From assembly GCF_023517775.1 (NCBI RefSeq), contig NZ_CP082904.1, positions 3,224,001 to 3,288,000 on the forward strand: a stretch of 64,000 nucleotides of DNA, read 5' to 3'. Origin of the DNA: Mixta hanseatica (lineage in GTDB: Bacteria > Pseudomonadota > Gammaproteobacteria > Enterobacterales > Enterobacteriaceae). This document shows positions 42,122 to 51,425 of this stretch, in pieces. The notes beneath the pieces were generated by a model. That model ran no database searches, was not told the DNA's origin, and saw only the letters and a list, made by a program, of their open reading frames with translations. How positions within the stretch are numbered: the stretch's first letter is position 1; each line of letters begins with the position of its first letter. The position numbers were made by a program, and so were the translations under genes.

Positions 42122-42368
42122 CGTCTTTTTCCTGATAGTTCACTATGGTGTCCACTTTGTCCGCGCAGTTCGCCCAAGCGGCTTCCGTCTCATCCAGCAG
42201 GCGCATCAGATCGCCGTTACTGCGCGGGGCGGCTTCCGGCAGGTGGCAGCGCGTTATTCTGGGACAGCCAGTCACGGTAAGACTGACCTCCTGTGATGGC
42301 CGGTCGCTGGCGCAGCCGGACAGCAACAGCAGGCAAAGGGGCAGCAGCCCAGCGGCGATACGCTTCAT
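42084..42368 (-). CDS. lysC: Outer-membrane spanin lipoprotein (Rz1/LysC-like)
   Basis: 94 aa from ATG 42368; an in-frame GTG two codons upstream is possible. A short signal sequence ends in lipobox LSGC. It overlaps the inner spanin gene in a different frame, as in the Rz/Rz1 pair. With LysB it would fuse inner and outer membranes at the end of lysis. Confidence 0.85.
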   Translation of the reverse strand: MKRIAAGLLPLCLLLLSGCASDRPSQEVSLTVTGCPRITRCHLPEAAPRSNGDLMRLLDETEAAWANCADKVDTIVNYQEKDDEQTAVLTPRPE

Positions 42369-42642
42369 TTTCACGGGTCAGGTCCTCGATATGGCGCTGG
42401 CGCGTCTGCAGCAGCGCACGGGTTTCTTCGGCTGCCGCATAAAGCCGGGTCTGCTCCCGGCTGTTGGTCTGCGTCAGGATATTCAGGGCAATCAGCTGGC
42501 TGTTTTTCTGGTTCAGTTTCGCTTCCAGCGCAGTCAGCGCATTTTTCTGGTTGCGGCTTTGCTGCTCAGCCCTGTCCAGCCGCCACGTCTGAACGCATAT
42601 CGCCGCAACGGCCATCAGCAGCACGGCCACCAGTGCGCGCAT
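42217..42642 (-). CDS. lysB: Inner-membrane spanin (Rz/LysB-like)
   Basis: 141 aa from ATG 42642, which overlaps the endolysin stop (TGATG). One N-terminal membrane segment (LVAVLLMAVAAICVQTW) is followed by a coiled coil (about 20-100, Gln/Arg/Leu-rich). The 3' half overlaps the lipoprotein gene. Confidence 0.87.
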   Translation of the reverse strand: MRALVAVLLMAVAAICVQTWRLDRAEQQSRNQKNALTALEAKLNQKNSQLIALNILTQTNSREQTRLYAAAEETRALLQTRQRHIEDLTRENEAYRRWAAAPLPAVAVRLRQRPAITGGQSYRDWLSQNNALPPAGSRPAQ

Positions 42643-43154
42643 CACGCCGCCCCCTTCAGGCACCAGGCCATTTCCCGCCCACGGCGGTTATCCAGCCCCT
42701 GATTAAATACACCGTTCACGTAAACCCAGCGCGGCAGCTGACGGCAGGCAGCCGCCCAGCGGCGCTGATTCAGCAACTTCACCAGCGTGGAGCCGCAGGC
42801 GTTGCCGGTGCCCACGTTGAACGCAAACGACACCACCGCGTCATAGACGTGCTGCGGCAGCTGCGTGACGATGCACCGGCCCAGTGCCGCCTCCGTGCGC
42901 AGCACGTTGGTAATCAGGCTTTCCGCCGCCTGCCGCTCCGTGATGGCTTTGCCCGGCACCACACCGTGGGTGTTGCCGATCCCGTCCGTCCATTTTCCGG
43001 CGCTGCACTGGTACGGCTGCAGCCTGCAGCCCTCAAAACCGGCAATCAGCTTCAGCCCCTCCACCGAGGTGTTCAGCTGCTGAAAGCCCGGCAGCGTGGC
43101 GGCAATCGCCAGCACCACGCCCACCGTACAGCGCCTAACGGTTTGCAGATTCAT
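42642..43154 (-). CDS. K: Endolysin, GH24 lysozyme with SAR-type N-terminus
   Basis: 170 aa. An N-terminal weakly hydrophobic segment (CTVGVVLAIAATLPGF) suggests a signal-arrest-release sequence. The T4-lysozyme-type catalytic triad region is GFEGCRLQPYQCSAGKWTDGIGNTHG (Glu, then Asp/Cys and Thr). It degrades peptidoglycan. It overlaps the holin gene by 20 bp. Confidence 0.92.
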   Translation of the reverse strand: MNLQTVRRCTVGVVLAIAATLPGFQQLNTSVEGLKLIAGFEGCRLQPYQCSAGKWTDGIGNTHGVVPGKAITERQAAESLITNVLRTEAALGRCIVTQLPQHVYDAVVSFAFNVGTGNACGSTLVKLLNQRRWAAACRQLPRWVYVNGVFNQGLDNRRGREMAWCLKGAA

Positions 43155-43350
43155 AGTCGCTCCGGCTGATGCGTCCGCTTTCCAGCAGCTGGTAGGTTTT
43201 GCGCTTGTAGTACCAGCTGATAAGCGTCATCAGTACGCCCAGCGCCAGCCCCACAATCGTGGAAATATCTTTCAGCGACATCTCACCCAGCCAGGCCATC
43301 GCCACCGCGATGCACCAGGTGATAAACGCGCTGATGCGTTCTGTTGTCAT
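43135..43350 (-). CDS. Holin
   Basis: 71 aa with two membrane segments (about 7-22 and 28-47) and a basic, then polar, C-terminus. The sequence resembles the HP1/pinholin-like holins paired with SAR endolysins. It starts 5 bp after X. Confidence 0.87.
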   Translation of the reverse strand: MTTERISAFITWCIAVAMAWLGEMSLKDISTIVGLALGVLMTLISWYYKRKTYQLLESGRISRSDYESANR

Positions 43351-43354
43351 GGTT

Positions 43355-43558
43355 TCAGTCCCAAAGCTGCACGGTCTGCGCGGTGGCTGCAGGCGTAACG
43401 TCCGGCAGCTCCACTTCCAGTCCGTGGGGTAAAAGGGGCCCGTGTGACGCCAGCCCCGGATTCGCCTGCAGCACCTGCTCTGTCAGCCCCTGCGTGCGCC
43501 CGTAGTGACGCCAGCAAAGCGCATCCACCGAGTCATACTGCTGCGCACGCACTTTCAT
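43355..43558 (-). CDS. X: Tail protein X
   Basis: 67 aa, the same length as P2 gpX. MKVRAQQYDSVDALCWRHYGRTQGLTEQVLQANPGLA is a LysM-like domain. The ATG at 43558 coincides with the L stop; the longer frame to 43627 is an extension. Confidence 0.94.
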   Translation of the reverse strand: MKVRAQQYDSVDALCWRHYGRTQGLTEQVLQANPGLASHGPLLPHGLEVELPDVTPAATAQTVQLWD

Positions 43559-44022
43559 CAGATAAGCTCCACGATGCTGTGCGGCCGGTCCTGCACGCGA
43601 CTGATGGCCCAGCGCGCATCCCGCCACAGATCGCCCGTGGCATCCTCCAGCGCCTCCCCGCGCTTTACACCTGCCGCCGTGGCGTCATAGTCCTGATAAC
43701 GCTCGTTCAGCACCGCCCGCGTCCAGCACCACACCGCGTTTCGGTAGTGGTGAATGCGCTGGCTCTGCCCGGCCAGCTTTTCTGCCGGTACGTCTGCCAG
43801 TGCCGCATAGCCCAGCTGCTGCTGACGGGCGCGGTAGTCGTACAGCTCCGCATTCACTTCAGAAATGGCGGTCAGCACCACCTGACGCAGACGGGGCGCG
43901 GTTACGGTGCCGTCCGTTCGCATGGCGCTGCGAAAATCCGCCAGGTTAAGGTCCGGCCAGAACGGCGTGTTTTCGATAATTTCCGGCGTGTCCGGTGCCT
44001 GCTCCGGCGCTACAAAGTTCAT
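43558..44022 (-). CDS. L: Head completion/stabilisation protein L
   Basis: 154 aa, P2 gpL family. PFWPDLNLADFRSAMRTDGTVTAPRLRQVVLTAISEVNAEL is characteristic. It completes DNA-filled heads. Confidence 0.94.
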   Translation of the reverse strand: MNFVAPEQAPDTPEIIENTPFWPDLNLADFRSAMRTDGTVTAPRLRQVVLTAISEVNAELYDYRARQQQLGYAALADVPAEKLAGQSQRIHHYRNAVWCWTRAVLNERYQDYDATAAGVKRGEALEDATGDLWRDARWAISRVQDRPHSIVELI

Positions 44023-44122
44023 TGCCGTGGTTCTCCTGAATTAGTTGGGCGGTGGACGGGGTTTTGATAAGGCCATGCCTGTCGCCACCCCGTGCCGCCC
44101 CGCGCGTGGGCACGTCCGGTTA

Positions 44123-44773
44123 TCAGCTGGCGTTGCGCAGTCGGCGCTCCAGCTGTTCAATGTCTTTTTTCACTCCGCAGCGCTCGTCCAGCTGCAGGGC
44201 GGTTTTTAAGTGGTTAAGGGCAGTAGCGGGATCGCTTTCACGCAGCAGCCAGCCCAGCGACTTGTGCAGGCGGGCGCGGGACTGGTCCGGCATATCCAAC
44301 GTGCCCACGGCGTCCAGCGTCTGCAGCAGCAGCCCGGCATCAAACGGAGTGTCAGCCAGCAGCGCCGCCTTTGCCGCGTCGGCCATTTCCTCTGCCAGCA
44401 GCGTCTGCACGTTGCGGTTAAAGCCCTGCGGCATCACCCAGCCGTGCTTCAGCGCATGGCGGCCAATCAGCAGCGCCCCGGCATAGTCCCCGGCATCGAT
44501 GCGCCAGAGCATCACGTACATCAGCACGTCATCCTGCTGTGCGCCGTTGGCGGCCAGCACGCCATCCACCCAGTGGGCGTATTTGGGCAGCACTTCCTGC
44601 TTGATTTCGGCTTTCTTGACCGTGGACTGGACGCCCTTGAGGCGGCGGCGGTCCTCACCCAGCTGCATCAGCATCAGGTCATAGCCTTTTGCATGGCGAA
44701 CGCTGCCGCCCTGACGGGCGGCCTGTTCGGCCTGAATGCGCAGGCGGTGCTGCCGTGCGGGACTCAGGCTCAT
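44123..44773 (-). CDS. M: Terminase small subunit M
   Basis: 216 aa, P2 gpM. MSLSPARQHRLRIQAEQAARQGGSVRHAKGYDLMLMQLGEDRRRLKGVQSTVKKAEIKQ is typical. It binds cos DNA and works with gpP in packaging. It follows N by 3 bp. Confidence 0.94.
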   Translation of the reverse strand: MSLSPARQHRLRIQAEQAARQGGSVRHAKGYDLMLMQLGEDRRRLKGVQSTVKKAEIKQEVLPKYAHWVDGVLAANGAQQDDVLMYVMLWRIDAGDYAGALLIGRHALKHGWVMPQGFNRNVQTLLAEEMADAAKAALLADTPFDAGLLLQTLDAVGTLDMPDQSRARLHKSLGWLLRESDPATALNHLKTALQLDERCGVKKDIEQLERRLRNAS

Positions 44774-44776
44774 GCG

Positions 44777-45832
44777 TTACGCTCCAGCATCAGCGGGCGC
44801 GCTGAAGTCGCCGAGGGTGATGTTTTCAACCAGCGCCGCGCAGCGGTAATCCTCCACCACATACGCTTCGTTAACCGACTCAAAGTTTTCGATGCGATCG
44901 CGCTTCGGATTGTCGATAACCGAGCGGCGGCGGGTTTCCTCCTGCCAGTAGATTGACAGGTTATCCAGACGGGTAATCAGCACGGCATTTGCCGGGAAGA
45001 ACGGCGCGCGCACGGCCTGCAGTCCTCCCATGCGTTTCTGGCTGATAATCAGGTCGGCGGCCAGTGCCTCCGTGTTCGGCTGCTGCTGGTTAACCAGCGG
45101 GAAATACTTATCGGACAGCAGCTCACGCCCGCAGACCACCACCAGTCCGTCATCGTCCTGGAAAATTGGGTCAATCAGTTCGTTCACCGCATCCATCACC
45201 AGCGCGTCCAGGTTGGCGTAGGTGCCGCCCTTGCCCACTTTCACCGGGTCCGCCGTGGTCACGCCGTCCTGGGTGCTGCTGCCCATGACGTTATCCGGCG
45301 CATCCTCACGGATTTTCTGCAGCCAGCCCTTGTTAACGTCCTGCAGCAGCGGGTTTGCGGCACGGTCAGAGGTTTTGGCGCGCTTCACGCCGTTAAAGCC
45401 GATCATGATGCGGTCCAGCGCCTGGCGCTTCACGATGGCGTCACGGATACGCACCTGGAAGTCCTGAAACTTGGCCCACAGATCCAGCTTCGCGTAGGTC
45501 AGCACGGTGTCGAAGTTGGTCTGCTCACATTTGTATTCCACGCCCGCCATCAGCGTGGGGTCGGTCGGCTCACGCTCTTTGGTGGTGGTATCGGTGGTGC
45601 CTGCAATGGTGCTGCCGATGCCGAGGCCCAGCAACTGGCCGGACTGCTCCGCCACGCCCATCACGTTAATCAGGGTCAGGAACGCGGTGGACTGCTGGAT
45701 CTGGTCTTCCAGCGTCTGCGCCACGGACGGCACCACGCTGAACTTACTGGAGAGTTCTTCAATCTCCACGCCGTTCAGGCGGGCCAGCTGCTGCAGGTAG
45801 GCGTTAAAGGCAAAGCGGGTATTCTTTTTCAT
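44777..45832 (-). CDS. N: Major capsid protein N
   Basis: 351 aa, P2 gpN HK97-fold capsid protein. N-terminus TRFAFNAYLQQLARLNGVEIEELSSKFSVVPSVAQTLEDQIQ and LLSDKYFPLVNQQQPNTEALAADLIISQKRMGGLQA are conserved. In P2-P4 systems the satellite Sid protein redirects this protein into smaller T=4 heads. Confidence 0.95.
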   Translation of the reverse strand: MKKNTRFAFNAYLQQLARLNGVEIEELSSKFSVVPSVAQTLEDQIQQSTAFLTLINVMGVAEQSGQLLGLGIGSTIAGTTDTTTKEREPTDPTLMAGVEYKCEQTNFDTVLTYAKLDLWAKFQDFQVRIRDAIVKRQALDRIMIGFNGVKRAKTSDRAANPLLQDVNKGWLQKIREDAPDNVMGSSTQDGVTTADPVKVGKGGTYANLDALVMDAVNELIDPIFQDDDGLVVVCGRELLSDKYFPLVNQQQPNTEALAADLIISQKRMGGLQAVRAPFFPANAVLITRLDNLSIYWQEETRRRSVIDNPKRDRIENFESVNEAYVVEDYRCAALVENITLGDFSAPADAGA

Positions 45833-45848
45833 TGGATCTGTTGCTCCA

Positions 45849-46682
45849 TCAGCAATTGGTCAGGGTGCCTGCCGGTGCGTCGCCGCCCGGTGCGCGCTGG
45901 CGATAGTCGTTGCGGCTGTCCTGACGGCTCAGCTGTTCCTGCAACGCATCAAAAGCGGCTTTGTATTCATTCAGTTCGGCTTCCAGCTCGCCGGTGCGTG
46001 CTGCCTGCTCCTGCAGGGCGGCATCGGTGCGGGCGCTGAAATCCTGGTGTTCGGTGGCGATCAGCTCCACCGCCTGATGCACATCCGAAAAGCGGGCATC
46101 GTCGGACTGCTGCTTTTTACGGAACAGCGCGGTGACGCTGGCGAACAGACCTGGCTTTTCATCCGGCACCTCTTCCAGCTCGATGACGGTTTCAACGGCG
46201 GCAGTAAACAGGTTGTCCGGATGCTTTTTGCGGTTCGCCAGCGGGTTCTGCGCGGCGCTGGCGCTGAAGGCCAGCATTTCGGTGCCGAGGCTCGCCGGGT
46301 CGTCGGTCACCGCCAGGCCAATCAGGTAGGCTTTGCCGGTGTCAGCAAACTTCGGCGCGACTTCCATTGAGGTAAACAGCTTCTGCATTTTCCCGGTCAT
46401 GGTGACCAGCTCGTCGGTAGGGGAAATGGTGGCAAACAGCCCCAGCTTGCCGTCCAGCAGGCCACCCTGGATTTCTTCCGTGTCCAGCGCATCCACCACG
46501 CCAAAGCGGCGGAACGGGCTGTCAGGCGTGTAACCCTTGATGTGTTCCATGTTGATCACGGCGGTGTAAACCTTCGGGTCATAGTTCGCCGCCATCTCTT
46601 CCAGCCAGTCGCGCTGGATTTCGCGTCCGTCCGTGGTGGCACCTTCCACCCCGATCCGGAAACGCTTTGCTTTCACTGCCAT
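45849..46682 (-). CDS. O: Capsid scaffolding protease O
   Basis: 277 aa, P2 gpO. The N-terminal serine protease triad is visible as Asp18, His47 (INMEHIKGY) and Ser105 (KLFTSMEV). The C-terminal scaffold helix is about 190-260. GGAG is upstream of the ATG. It is the first gene of the leftward late operon from the O/P promoter region. Confidence 0.94.
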   Translation of the reverse strand: MAVKAKRFRIGVEGATTDGREIQRDWLEEMAANYDPKVYTAVINMEHIKGYTPDSPFRRFGVVDALDTEEIQGGLLDGKLGLFATISPTDELVTMTGKMQKLFTSMEVAPKFADTGKAYLIGLAVTDDPASLGTEMLAFSASAAQNPLANRKKHPDNLFTAAVETVIELEEVPDEKPGLFASVTALFRKKQQSDDARFSDVHQAVELIATEHQDFSARTDAALQEQAARTGELEAELNEYKAAFDALQEQLSRQDSRNDYRQRAPGGDAPAGTLTNC

Positions 46683-46759
46683 AGGTCAGGCTCCGTTGAG
46701 GAAAAACTCGTGAGGCCCTATGTTTGCGGCGGAAGGGGGTCTGAAACAACGCGGGAACA

Positions 46760-46779
46760 TTGTGTGAAAAACCACACAA
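46760..46779. promoter_or_regulatory. Ogr/Delta activator site between divergent O and P
   Basis: TTGTGTG-AAAAAC-CACACAA, a perfect dyad containing TTGT-N12-ACAA. It can serve both operons. The centre is 55.5 bp from the P start codon and 87.5 bp from the O start codon. A -10 TATTTT lies at 46813-46818. Confidence 0.88.
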
Positions 46780-46824
46780 AGCACGGCGGCAGAAAAGCGC
46801 ACGGCAGGGCCGTATTTTGTGCCC

Positions 46825-48591
46825 ATGACCACGATAATGACGCCCGACGACCTCGATCCCCGCAGGCAGGCCATGCTCCTGTACTTTCAGGGATACCGTA
46901 TCGCCCGCATTGCTGAAATGCTGGGAGAGAAGCCTGCGACCGTTCACAGCTGGAAGAAGCGCGACAAGTGGGGCGGCTATGGCCCGCTTGACCAGATGCA
47001 GCTCACCACCGCTGCGCGTTACTGCCAGCTCATCATGAAAGAGCAAAAAGAAGGGAAAGACTTCAAGGAAATTGACCTGCTGGCGCGCCAGTCCGAGCGC
47101 CATGCCCGCATCGGCAAATTCAGCAACGGCGGGAACGAAGCGGACCTTAACCCGAAGGTGGCGAACCGCAACAGCGGACCGCGTAAACCGCCGGAGAAGA
47201 ATGTGTTTTCAGACGAACAGATCGAGAAGCTACAGGAGATTTTTCACGGCTCGATGTTCGGCTATCAGCGCCAGTGGTGGGACGCGGGAAACAAGCACCG
47301 TATCCGCAATGTGCTGAAGTCGCGCCAGATTGGCGCCACCTTCTACTTTGCCCGCGAAGCGCTGATGGATGCGCTGACCACCGGGCGTAACCAGATTTTC
47401 CTGTCGGCCAGTAAGGCGCAGGCACACGTCTTTAAGCAGTACATCATTGAGTTTGCCAAAGAAGTGGACGTGGAACTGAAAGGCGACCCGATGACGCTGA
47501 GTAACGGCGCGTGCCTGTACTTTCTTGGCACCAACGCCCGCACCGCGCAGAGCTACCACGGCAACCTGTATCTGGATGAATATTTCTGGATACCGAAATT
47601 CCAGGAGCTGCGCAAGGTGGCGTCCGGCATGGCGCTGCACAAGAAATGGCGACAGACCTACTTTTCCACGCCGTCCAGCCTGACCCACAGCGCCTATCCG
47701 TTCTGGTCCGGCGCCCTGTTCAACCGGGGCCGCGCCAAAGCGGATCGCGTGGACATCGACCTGACACACCCCAACCTGTCGCCGGGCCGCTTCTGCGATG
47801 ACGGCCAGTTCCGCCAGATTGTCACGGTGGAAGATGCGGTGCGCGGCGGCTGTAACCTGTTTGACCTTGACCAGCTGCGCCTGGAGTACAGCCCGCCGGA
47901 ATACCAGAACCTGCTGATGTGTGAGTTTGTGGACGACCTGGCGTCCGTGTTCCCGCTCACGCTGCTGCAGGCGTGCATGGTGGACAGCTGGGAGGTCTGG
48001 ACCGATTTTGAGGCGCTGGCCCTGCGCCCGTTCGGCTTCCGGGAGGTCTGGATAGGCTACGACCCGGCCAAAGGCACGCAGAACGGCGACAGCGCCGGGT
48101 GCGTGGTGATCGCCCCGCCTGCCGTACCGGGCGGCAAGTTTCGCATTCTGGAGCGCCACCAGTGGCGTGGCATGGACTTCCGCGCCCAGGCGGAAGCCAT
48201 CAGAAAGCTGACGCAGCAGTACAACGTGACCTATATCGGCATCGACTCGACCGGCGTCGGCCTGGGCGTGTATGAAAACGTGAAGATGTTTTTCCCGGCG
48301 GTGAAGGAGTTCGTCTACAACCCGAACGTGAAAAACGCCCTGGTGCTGAAGGCGTACGACATTATCAGCCATCAGCGGCTGGAGTTTGACGCCGGGCACC
48401 TCGACATCGCGCAGTCATTCATGGCGATCCGCAAAGCCGTCACGGCCAGCGGCAACCGCCCCACCTATGAAGCCAGCCGCAGCGAGGAAGCCAGCCACGC
48501 GGACCTTGCCTGGGCAACCATGCACGCGCTGGCAAACGAACCCCTGCAGGGCGAAGCGGCCCACACCCGCAACATTATGGAGATCTGTTAA
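46825..48591 (+). CDS. P: Terminase ATPase/endonuclease subunit P
   Basis: 588 aa, P2 gpP. An N-terminal HTH (RIARIAEMLGEKPATVHSWKKRDKW) is followed by the ATPase (KSRQIGATFYFAREAL, Walker B region LYLDEYFWI) and the nuclease (IGYDPAKGTQNGDSAG). ATG 46825 has no Shine-Dalgarno and falls at the expected transcription start; GTG 46819 is an alternative. Confidence 0.94.
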   Translation: MTTIMTPDDLDPRRQAMLLYFQGYRIARIAEMLGEKPATVHSWKKRDKWGGYGPLDQMQLTTAARYCQLIMKEQKEGKDFKEIDLLARQSERHARIGKFSNGGNEADLNPKVANRNSGPRKPPEKNVFSDEQIEKLQEIFHGSMFGYQRQWWDAGNKHRIRNVLKSRQIGATFYFAREALMDALTTGRNQIFLSASKAQAHVFKQYIIEFAKEVDVELKGDPMTLSNGACLYFLGTNARTAQSYHGNLYLDEYFWIPKFQELRKVASGMALHKKWRQTYFSTPSSLTHSAYPFWSGALFNRGRAKADRVDIDLTHPNLSPGRFCDDGQFRQIVTVEDAVRGGCNLFDLDQLRLEYSPPEYQNLLMCEFVDDLASVFPLTLLQACMVDSWEVWTDFEALALRPFGFREVWIGYDPAKGTQNGDSAGCVVIAPPAVPGGKFRILERHQWRGMDFRAQAEAIRKLTQQYNVTYIGIDSTGVGLGVYENVKMFFPAVKEFVYNPNVKNALVLKAYDIISHQRLEFDAGHLDIAQSFMAIRKAVTASGNRPTYEASRSEEASHADLAWATMHALANEPLQGEAAHTRNIMEIC

Positions 48592-49623
48592 ATGAGCAAA
48601 CGAAAAAGCCGCGCCCGCACGCAGCCGGTAAGCCAGCCGGAAAACATGACCGGCGCACCGGCGGCGGAAGCGTTCACGTTTGGCGACCCGGTGCCGGTTC
48701 TCGATCGCCGTGAACTGCTGGACTACGTGGAATGCGTGGTGATGGACCGCTGGTATGAACCACCGGTAAGTTTTGACGGCCTGGCGCGCACGTTCCGCGC
48801 CGCCGTGCATCACAGCTCACCGATTAACGTGAAGCGTAACATTCTGACCAGCACCTTTATCCCGCATCCGCTACTCAGTCAGCAGGCTTTCAGCCGCTTC
48901 GTGCAGGATTATCTGGTGTTTGGTAATGCCTATCTGGAGAAGCGTACCAATCGTCTCGGCGGTCTGTTGTCGCTGGAGCCTGCGCTGGCAAAATATACCC
49001 GGCGCGGCATTGATTTAGACACCTACTGGTTTGTGCAATATGGCCTGACCACGCAGCCCTACCAGTTCACGCCGGGCAGCGTTTTTCACCTGATGGAGCC
49101 GGATTTAAACCAGGAGATTTACGGCCTGCCGGAATACCTGTCTGCGATCCCCTCTACCCTGCTGAACGAGTCGGCCACCCTGTTCCGCCGGAAATATTAC
49201 CTTAACGGCAGCCATGCGGGCTTCATCATGTACGTAACCGATCCGGCGCAGAGCCAAGAGGACGTGGACAGTATGCGCAAGGCGATGCGAAGCGCGAAAG
49301 GGCCAGGCAATTTCCGTAACCTGTTTATGTACTCGCCGAGCGGAAAGAAGGATGGCATCCAGATTATCCCGCTATCAGAAGTCGCGGCAAAGGATGAGTT
49401 TCTGAATATCAAGAACGTGTCACGTGATGACATGATGGCCGCGCACCGCGTACCGCCGCAGATGATGGGAATTATCCCGAACAACACCGGCGGATTTGGC
49501 GACGTGGAGAAGGCCAGCCGCGTGTTTGTGCGTAACGAACTTATACCTCTGCAGAAGAGACTGGAAGAGTTAAATGAGTGGCTTGATGATGAAGTGATAA
49601 AATTCCGGGAGTATGACCTTTAG
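48592..49623 (+). CDS. Q: Portal protein Q
   Basis: 343 aa, P2 gpQ. It forms the dodecameric portal at the capsid vertex. SRARTQPVSQPEN, SPINVKRNILTSTFIPHPLLS and RDDMMAAHRVPPQMMGIIPNNTGGFGDVEKA are conserved. It immediately follows the P stop. Confidence 0.96.
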   Translation: MSKRKSRARTQPVSQPENMTGAPAAEAFTFGDPVPVLDRRELLDYVECVVMDRWYEPPVSFDGLARTFRAAVHHSSPINVKRNILTSTFIPHPLLSQQAFSRFVQDYLVFGNAYLEKRTNRLGGLLSLEPALAKYTRRGIDLDTYWFVQYGLTTQPYQFTPGSVFHLMEPDLNQEIYGLPEYLSAIPSTLLNESATLFRRKYYLNGSHAGFIMYVTDPAQSQEDVDSMRKAMRSAKGPGNFRNLFMYSPSGKKDGIQIIPLSEVAAKDEFLNIKNVSRDDMMAAHRVPPQMMGIIPNNTGGFGDVEKASRVFVRNELIPLQKRLEELNEWLDDEVIKFREYDL

Positions 49624-49626
49624 CAT

Positions 49627-49651
49627 AAAAAGAGGCCAGAGGCCTCTTTTT
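49627..49651. terminator. Bidirectional terminator between Q and the NTPase gene
   Basis: AAAAAGAGGCC-AGA-GGCCTCTTTTT between two convergent genes. Confidence 0.92.
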
Positions 49652-49657
49652 CCCGTT

Positions 49658-51343
49658 TCATTCAAGATCAACGTCAAATTTCTCAACTCTTAACTTATTT
49701 ATGGCGCTTTCATAAGAAATTATAGTTAAAGCCCACTTTGCTTTATAAGCGATGATCTCGTGTCTATTGTCAGCTCCACCAAATTTCCCAAATTGTAACG
49801 CAGCTTCTACTACTCCATGAACGCCTTGCCCTTTAGAGGCTTTAAAAGTTGAATAAAAATCTTCGATGCTTGCTTTAGAAAGTATCTCAATGTCTTTGTC
49901 TGACCAGCCATTGGTTTGACTCAGCCTTATCAAAATATCCAATAATGATTCGGTTTTTACTTTTGGCGAAGAAGAATAAAAATCATTGAATGCATCTATT
50001 AACTCCCCATCCTTTAAGGCCCTAATCAATTCTCGGCTGTGTATATTGAACAGCTCTCGCTCATCTTTTCTTCCCTCGATATATTTCTTTATAAGAATTG
50101 AGGCTTCATTATTTCTATTTAGACATCTCATTAATTCAATGAGTCCATCAAGGTTTCCCGGCGATATGTTCCGGTAATTGCTTTCAAAACTTTGCATTAA
50201 CCCATCAACAACTTCACTTTCATTATTCTCAAATGAATCATGATAAAGAGACCATGCCTGAAAAAAAGCATCTTTCGATAGCCCTGTTAAAACTTTATCA
50301 TTTTTTTCCTTCACAGCCAATTCGAAACTTTCCGTAATTACATAACCATGCTTAACAAGATTTAAGAGACCTTCATCAACATTGTCCGTAGTTTTATAAC
50401 CATATTCTGAAATTACTTTTTTCCATGCTAATTTCTTAGGGTCTTTTTCTTCTTTATTTATGAAACCATATAAATAGAATTCATTTGATGCAATGAATTC
50501 TAAAGGAGGTACTAACTCGTCGTTATTGAAGCTGTAATAACACCAAGTAAAAAGCACTACTGAATTGATTGCATCTTTTATGAGCGATGGATGAGTCTTT
50601 TCAAAAAAATGTTCTATTGAATTAACGCTCTTCTCAATTTTTTTTAATACTCTTATATTGATAATCCCTAGTCTTTCTGTATATTCAGTGAAAATGTGAT
50701 GATACTTACCAGAGCCATCATAAGCAATCTTAGCGCTTTCAGATGGAGAGGGATTAAATGTTAGGTCAATATCTAATACTTTTTCTTTATAGGTGTTAAA
50801 CTCATGCGTTTCTTGAGTACCGTCATTTAGCAAAAGAACCACTTTACATTTTTTATGCTCCTTAAGTAACGAAACCAATCCCATTACGTCTTTTAAATCA
50901 AGATTTTTCCCTTTTCGCTCTAGATCATCAATGCATACGATGGTTTCCCTGAAATTAATAAAGGCCAAACTTTCTAATACAGGAGTAACATTCTTTGCAA
51001 GTGGAGTATTTTTGAAAATCCCGCCTGCTAATTTACCATATCCACTTAATACACTGGCAGTATTTTCTTTAAGGGTTGACAATGAAGGCTCTCTACCAAT
51101 CATTTTAATCGGTATAGTATTTTCAAATAAAGAGTACTTTAATGTTTCAAGATTGTTAATTCCAAATAATGAAACGTAGCAATATTTATTCAGCTTAATT
51201 GCGTTGTCTTCTTTGGCTTTGTTTAAAAATCTGTTCCAGCTGTATGTCTTTCCTATACCCCACGCCCCTTTTATAGCCATAACATCGGGGCTATCAGATT
51301 TCAAAAAATTTCTTATTTGTTCTTCTATGACCATTGTAGACAT
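49658..51343 (-). CDS. KAP/STAND-like P-loop NTPase, putative defence gene
   Basis: 561 aa. Walker A is GAWGIGKT (26-33) and Walker B is TIVCIDDLE (133-141) followed by RKGKNLDLKDVMGLVSLLKEHKKCKVVLLLND, as in KAP-family NTPases. The C-terminal 300 residues are helical with no recognised domain. ATG 51343 follows AAGGA with good spacing. It is AT-rich, unlike Q, and sits between Q and cos. P2-type phages often carry anti-phage genes near this end of the genome. Defence function is an inference. Confidence 0.8.
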   Translation of the reverse strand: MSTMVIEEQIRNFLKSDSPDVMAIKGAWGIGKTYSWNRFLNKAKEDNAIKLNKYCYVSLFGINNLETLKYSLFENTIPIKMIGREPSLSTLKENTASVLSGYGKLAGGIFKNTPLAKNVTPVLESLAFINFRETIVCIDDLERKGKNLDLKDVMGLVSLLKEHKKCKVVLLLNDGTQETHEFNTYKEKVLDIDLTFNPSPSESAKIAYDGSGKYHHIFTEYTERLGIINIRVLKKIEKSVNSIEHFFEKTHPSLIKDAINSVVLFTWCYYSFNNDELVPPLEFIASNEFYLYGFINKEEKDPKKLAWKKVISEYGYKTTDNVDEGLLNLVKHGYVITESFELAVKEKNDKVLTGLSKDAFFQAWSLYHDSFENNESEVVDGLMQSFESNYRNISPGNLDGLIELMRCLNRNNEASILIKKYIEGRKDERELFNIHSRELIRALKDGELIDAFNDFYSSSPKVKTESLLDILIRLSQTNGWSDKDIEILSKASIEDFYSTFKASKGQGVHGVVEAALQFGKFGGADNRHEIIAYKAKWALTIISYESAINKLRVEKFDVDLE

Positions 51344-51425
51344 GAAATATTCCTTACCTGTCAATTTGCATACAGTACATTTTGCATTCGACTTGATTTT
51401 TTGTCACTACAACCATCAGCGCGCG

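Noticed and set aside
46819..46824. GTG start for terminase gene P
   Set aside because: Would lie upstream of the predicted transcription start and directly after the -10 element; ATG 46825 fits better.
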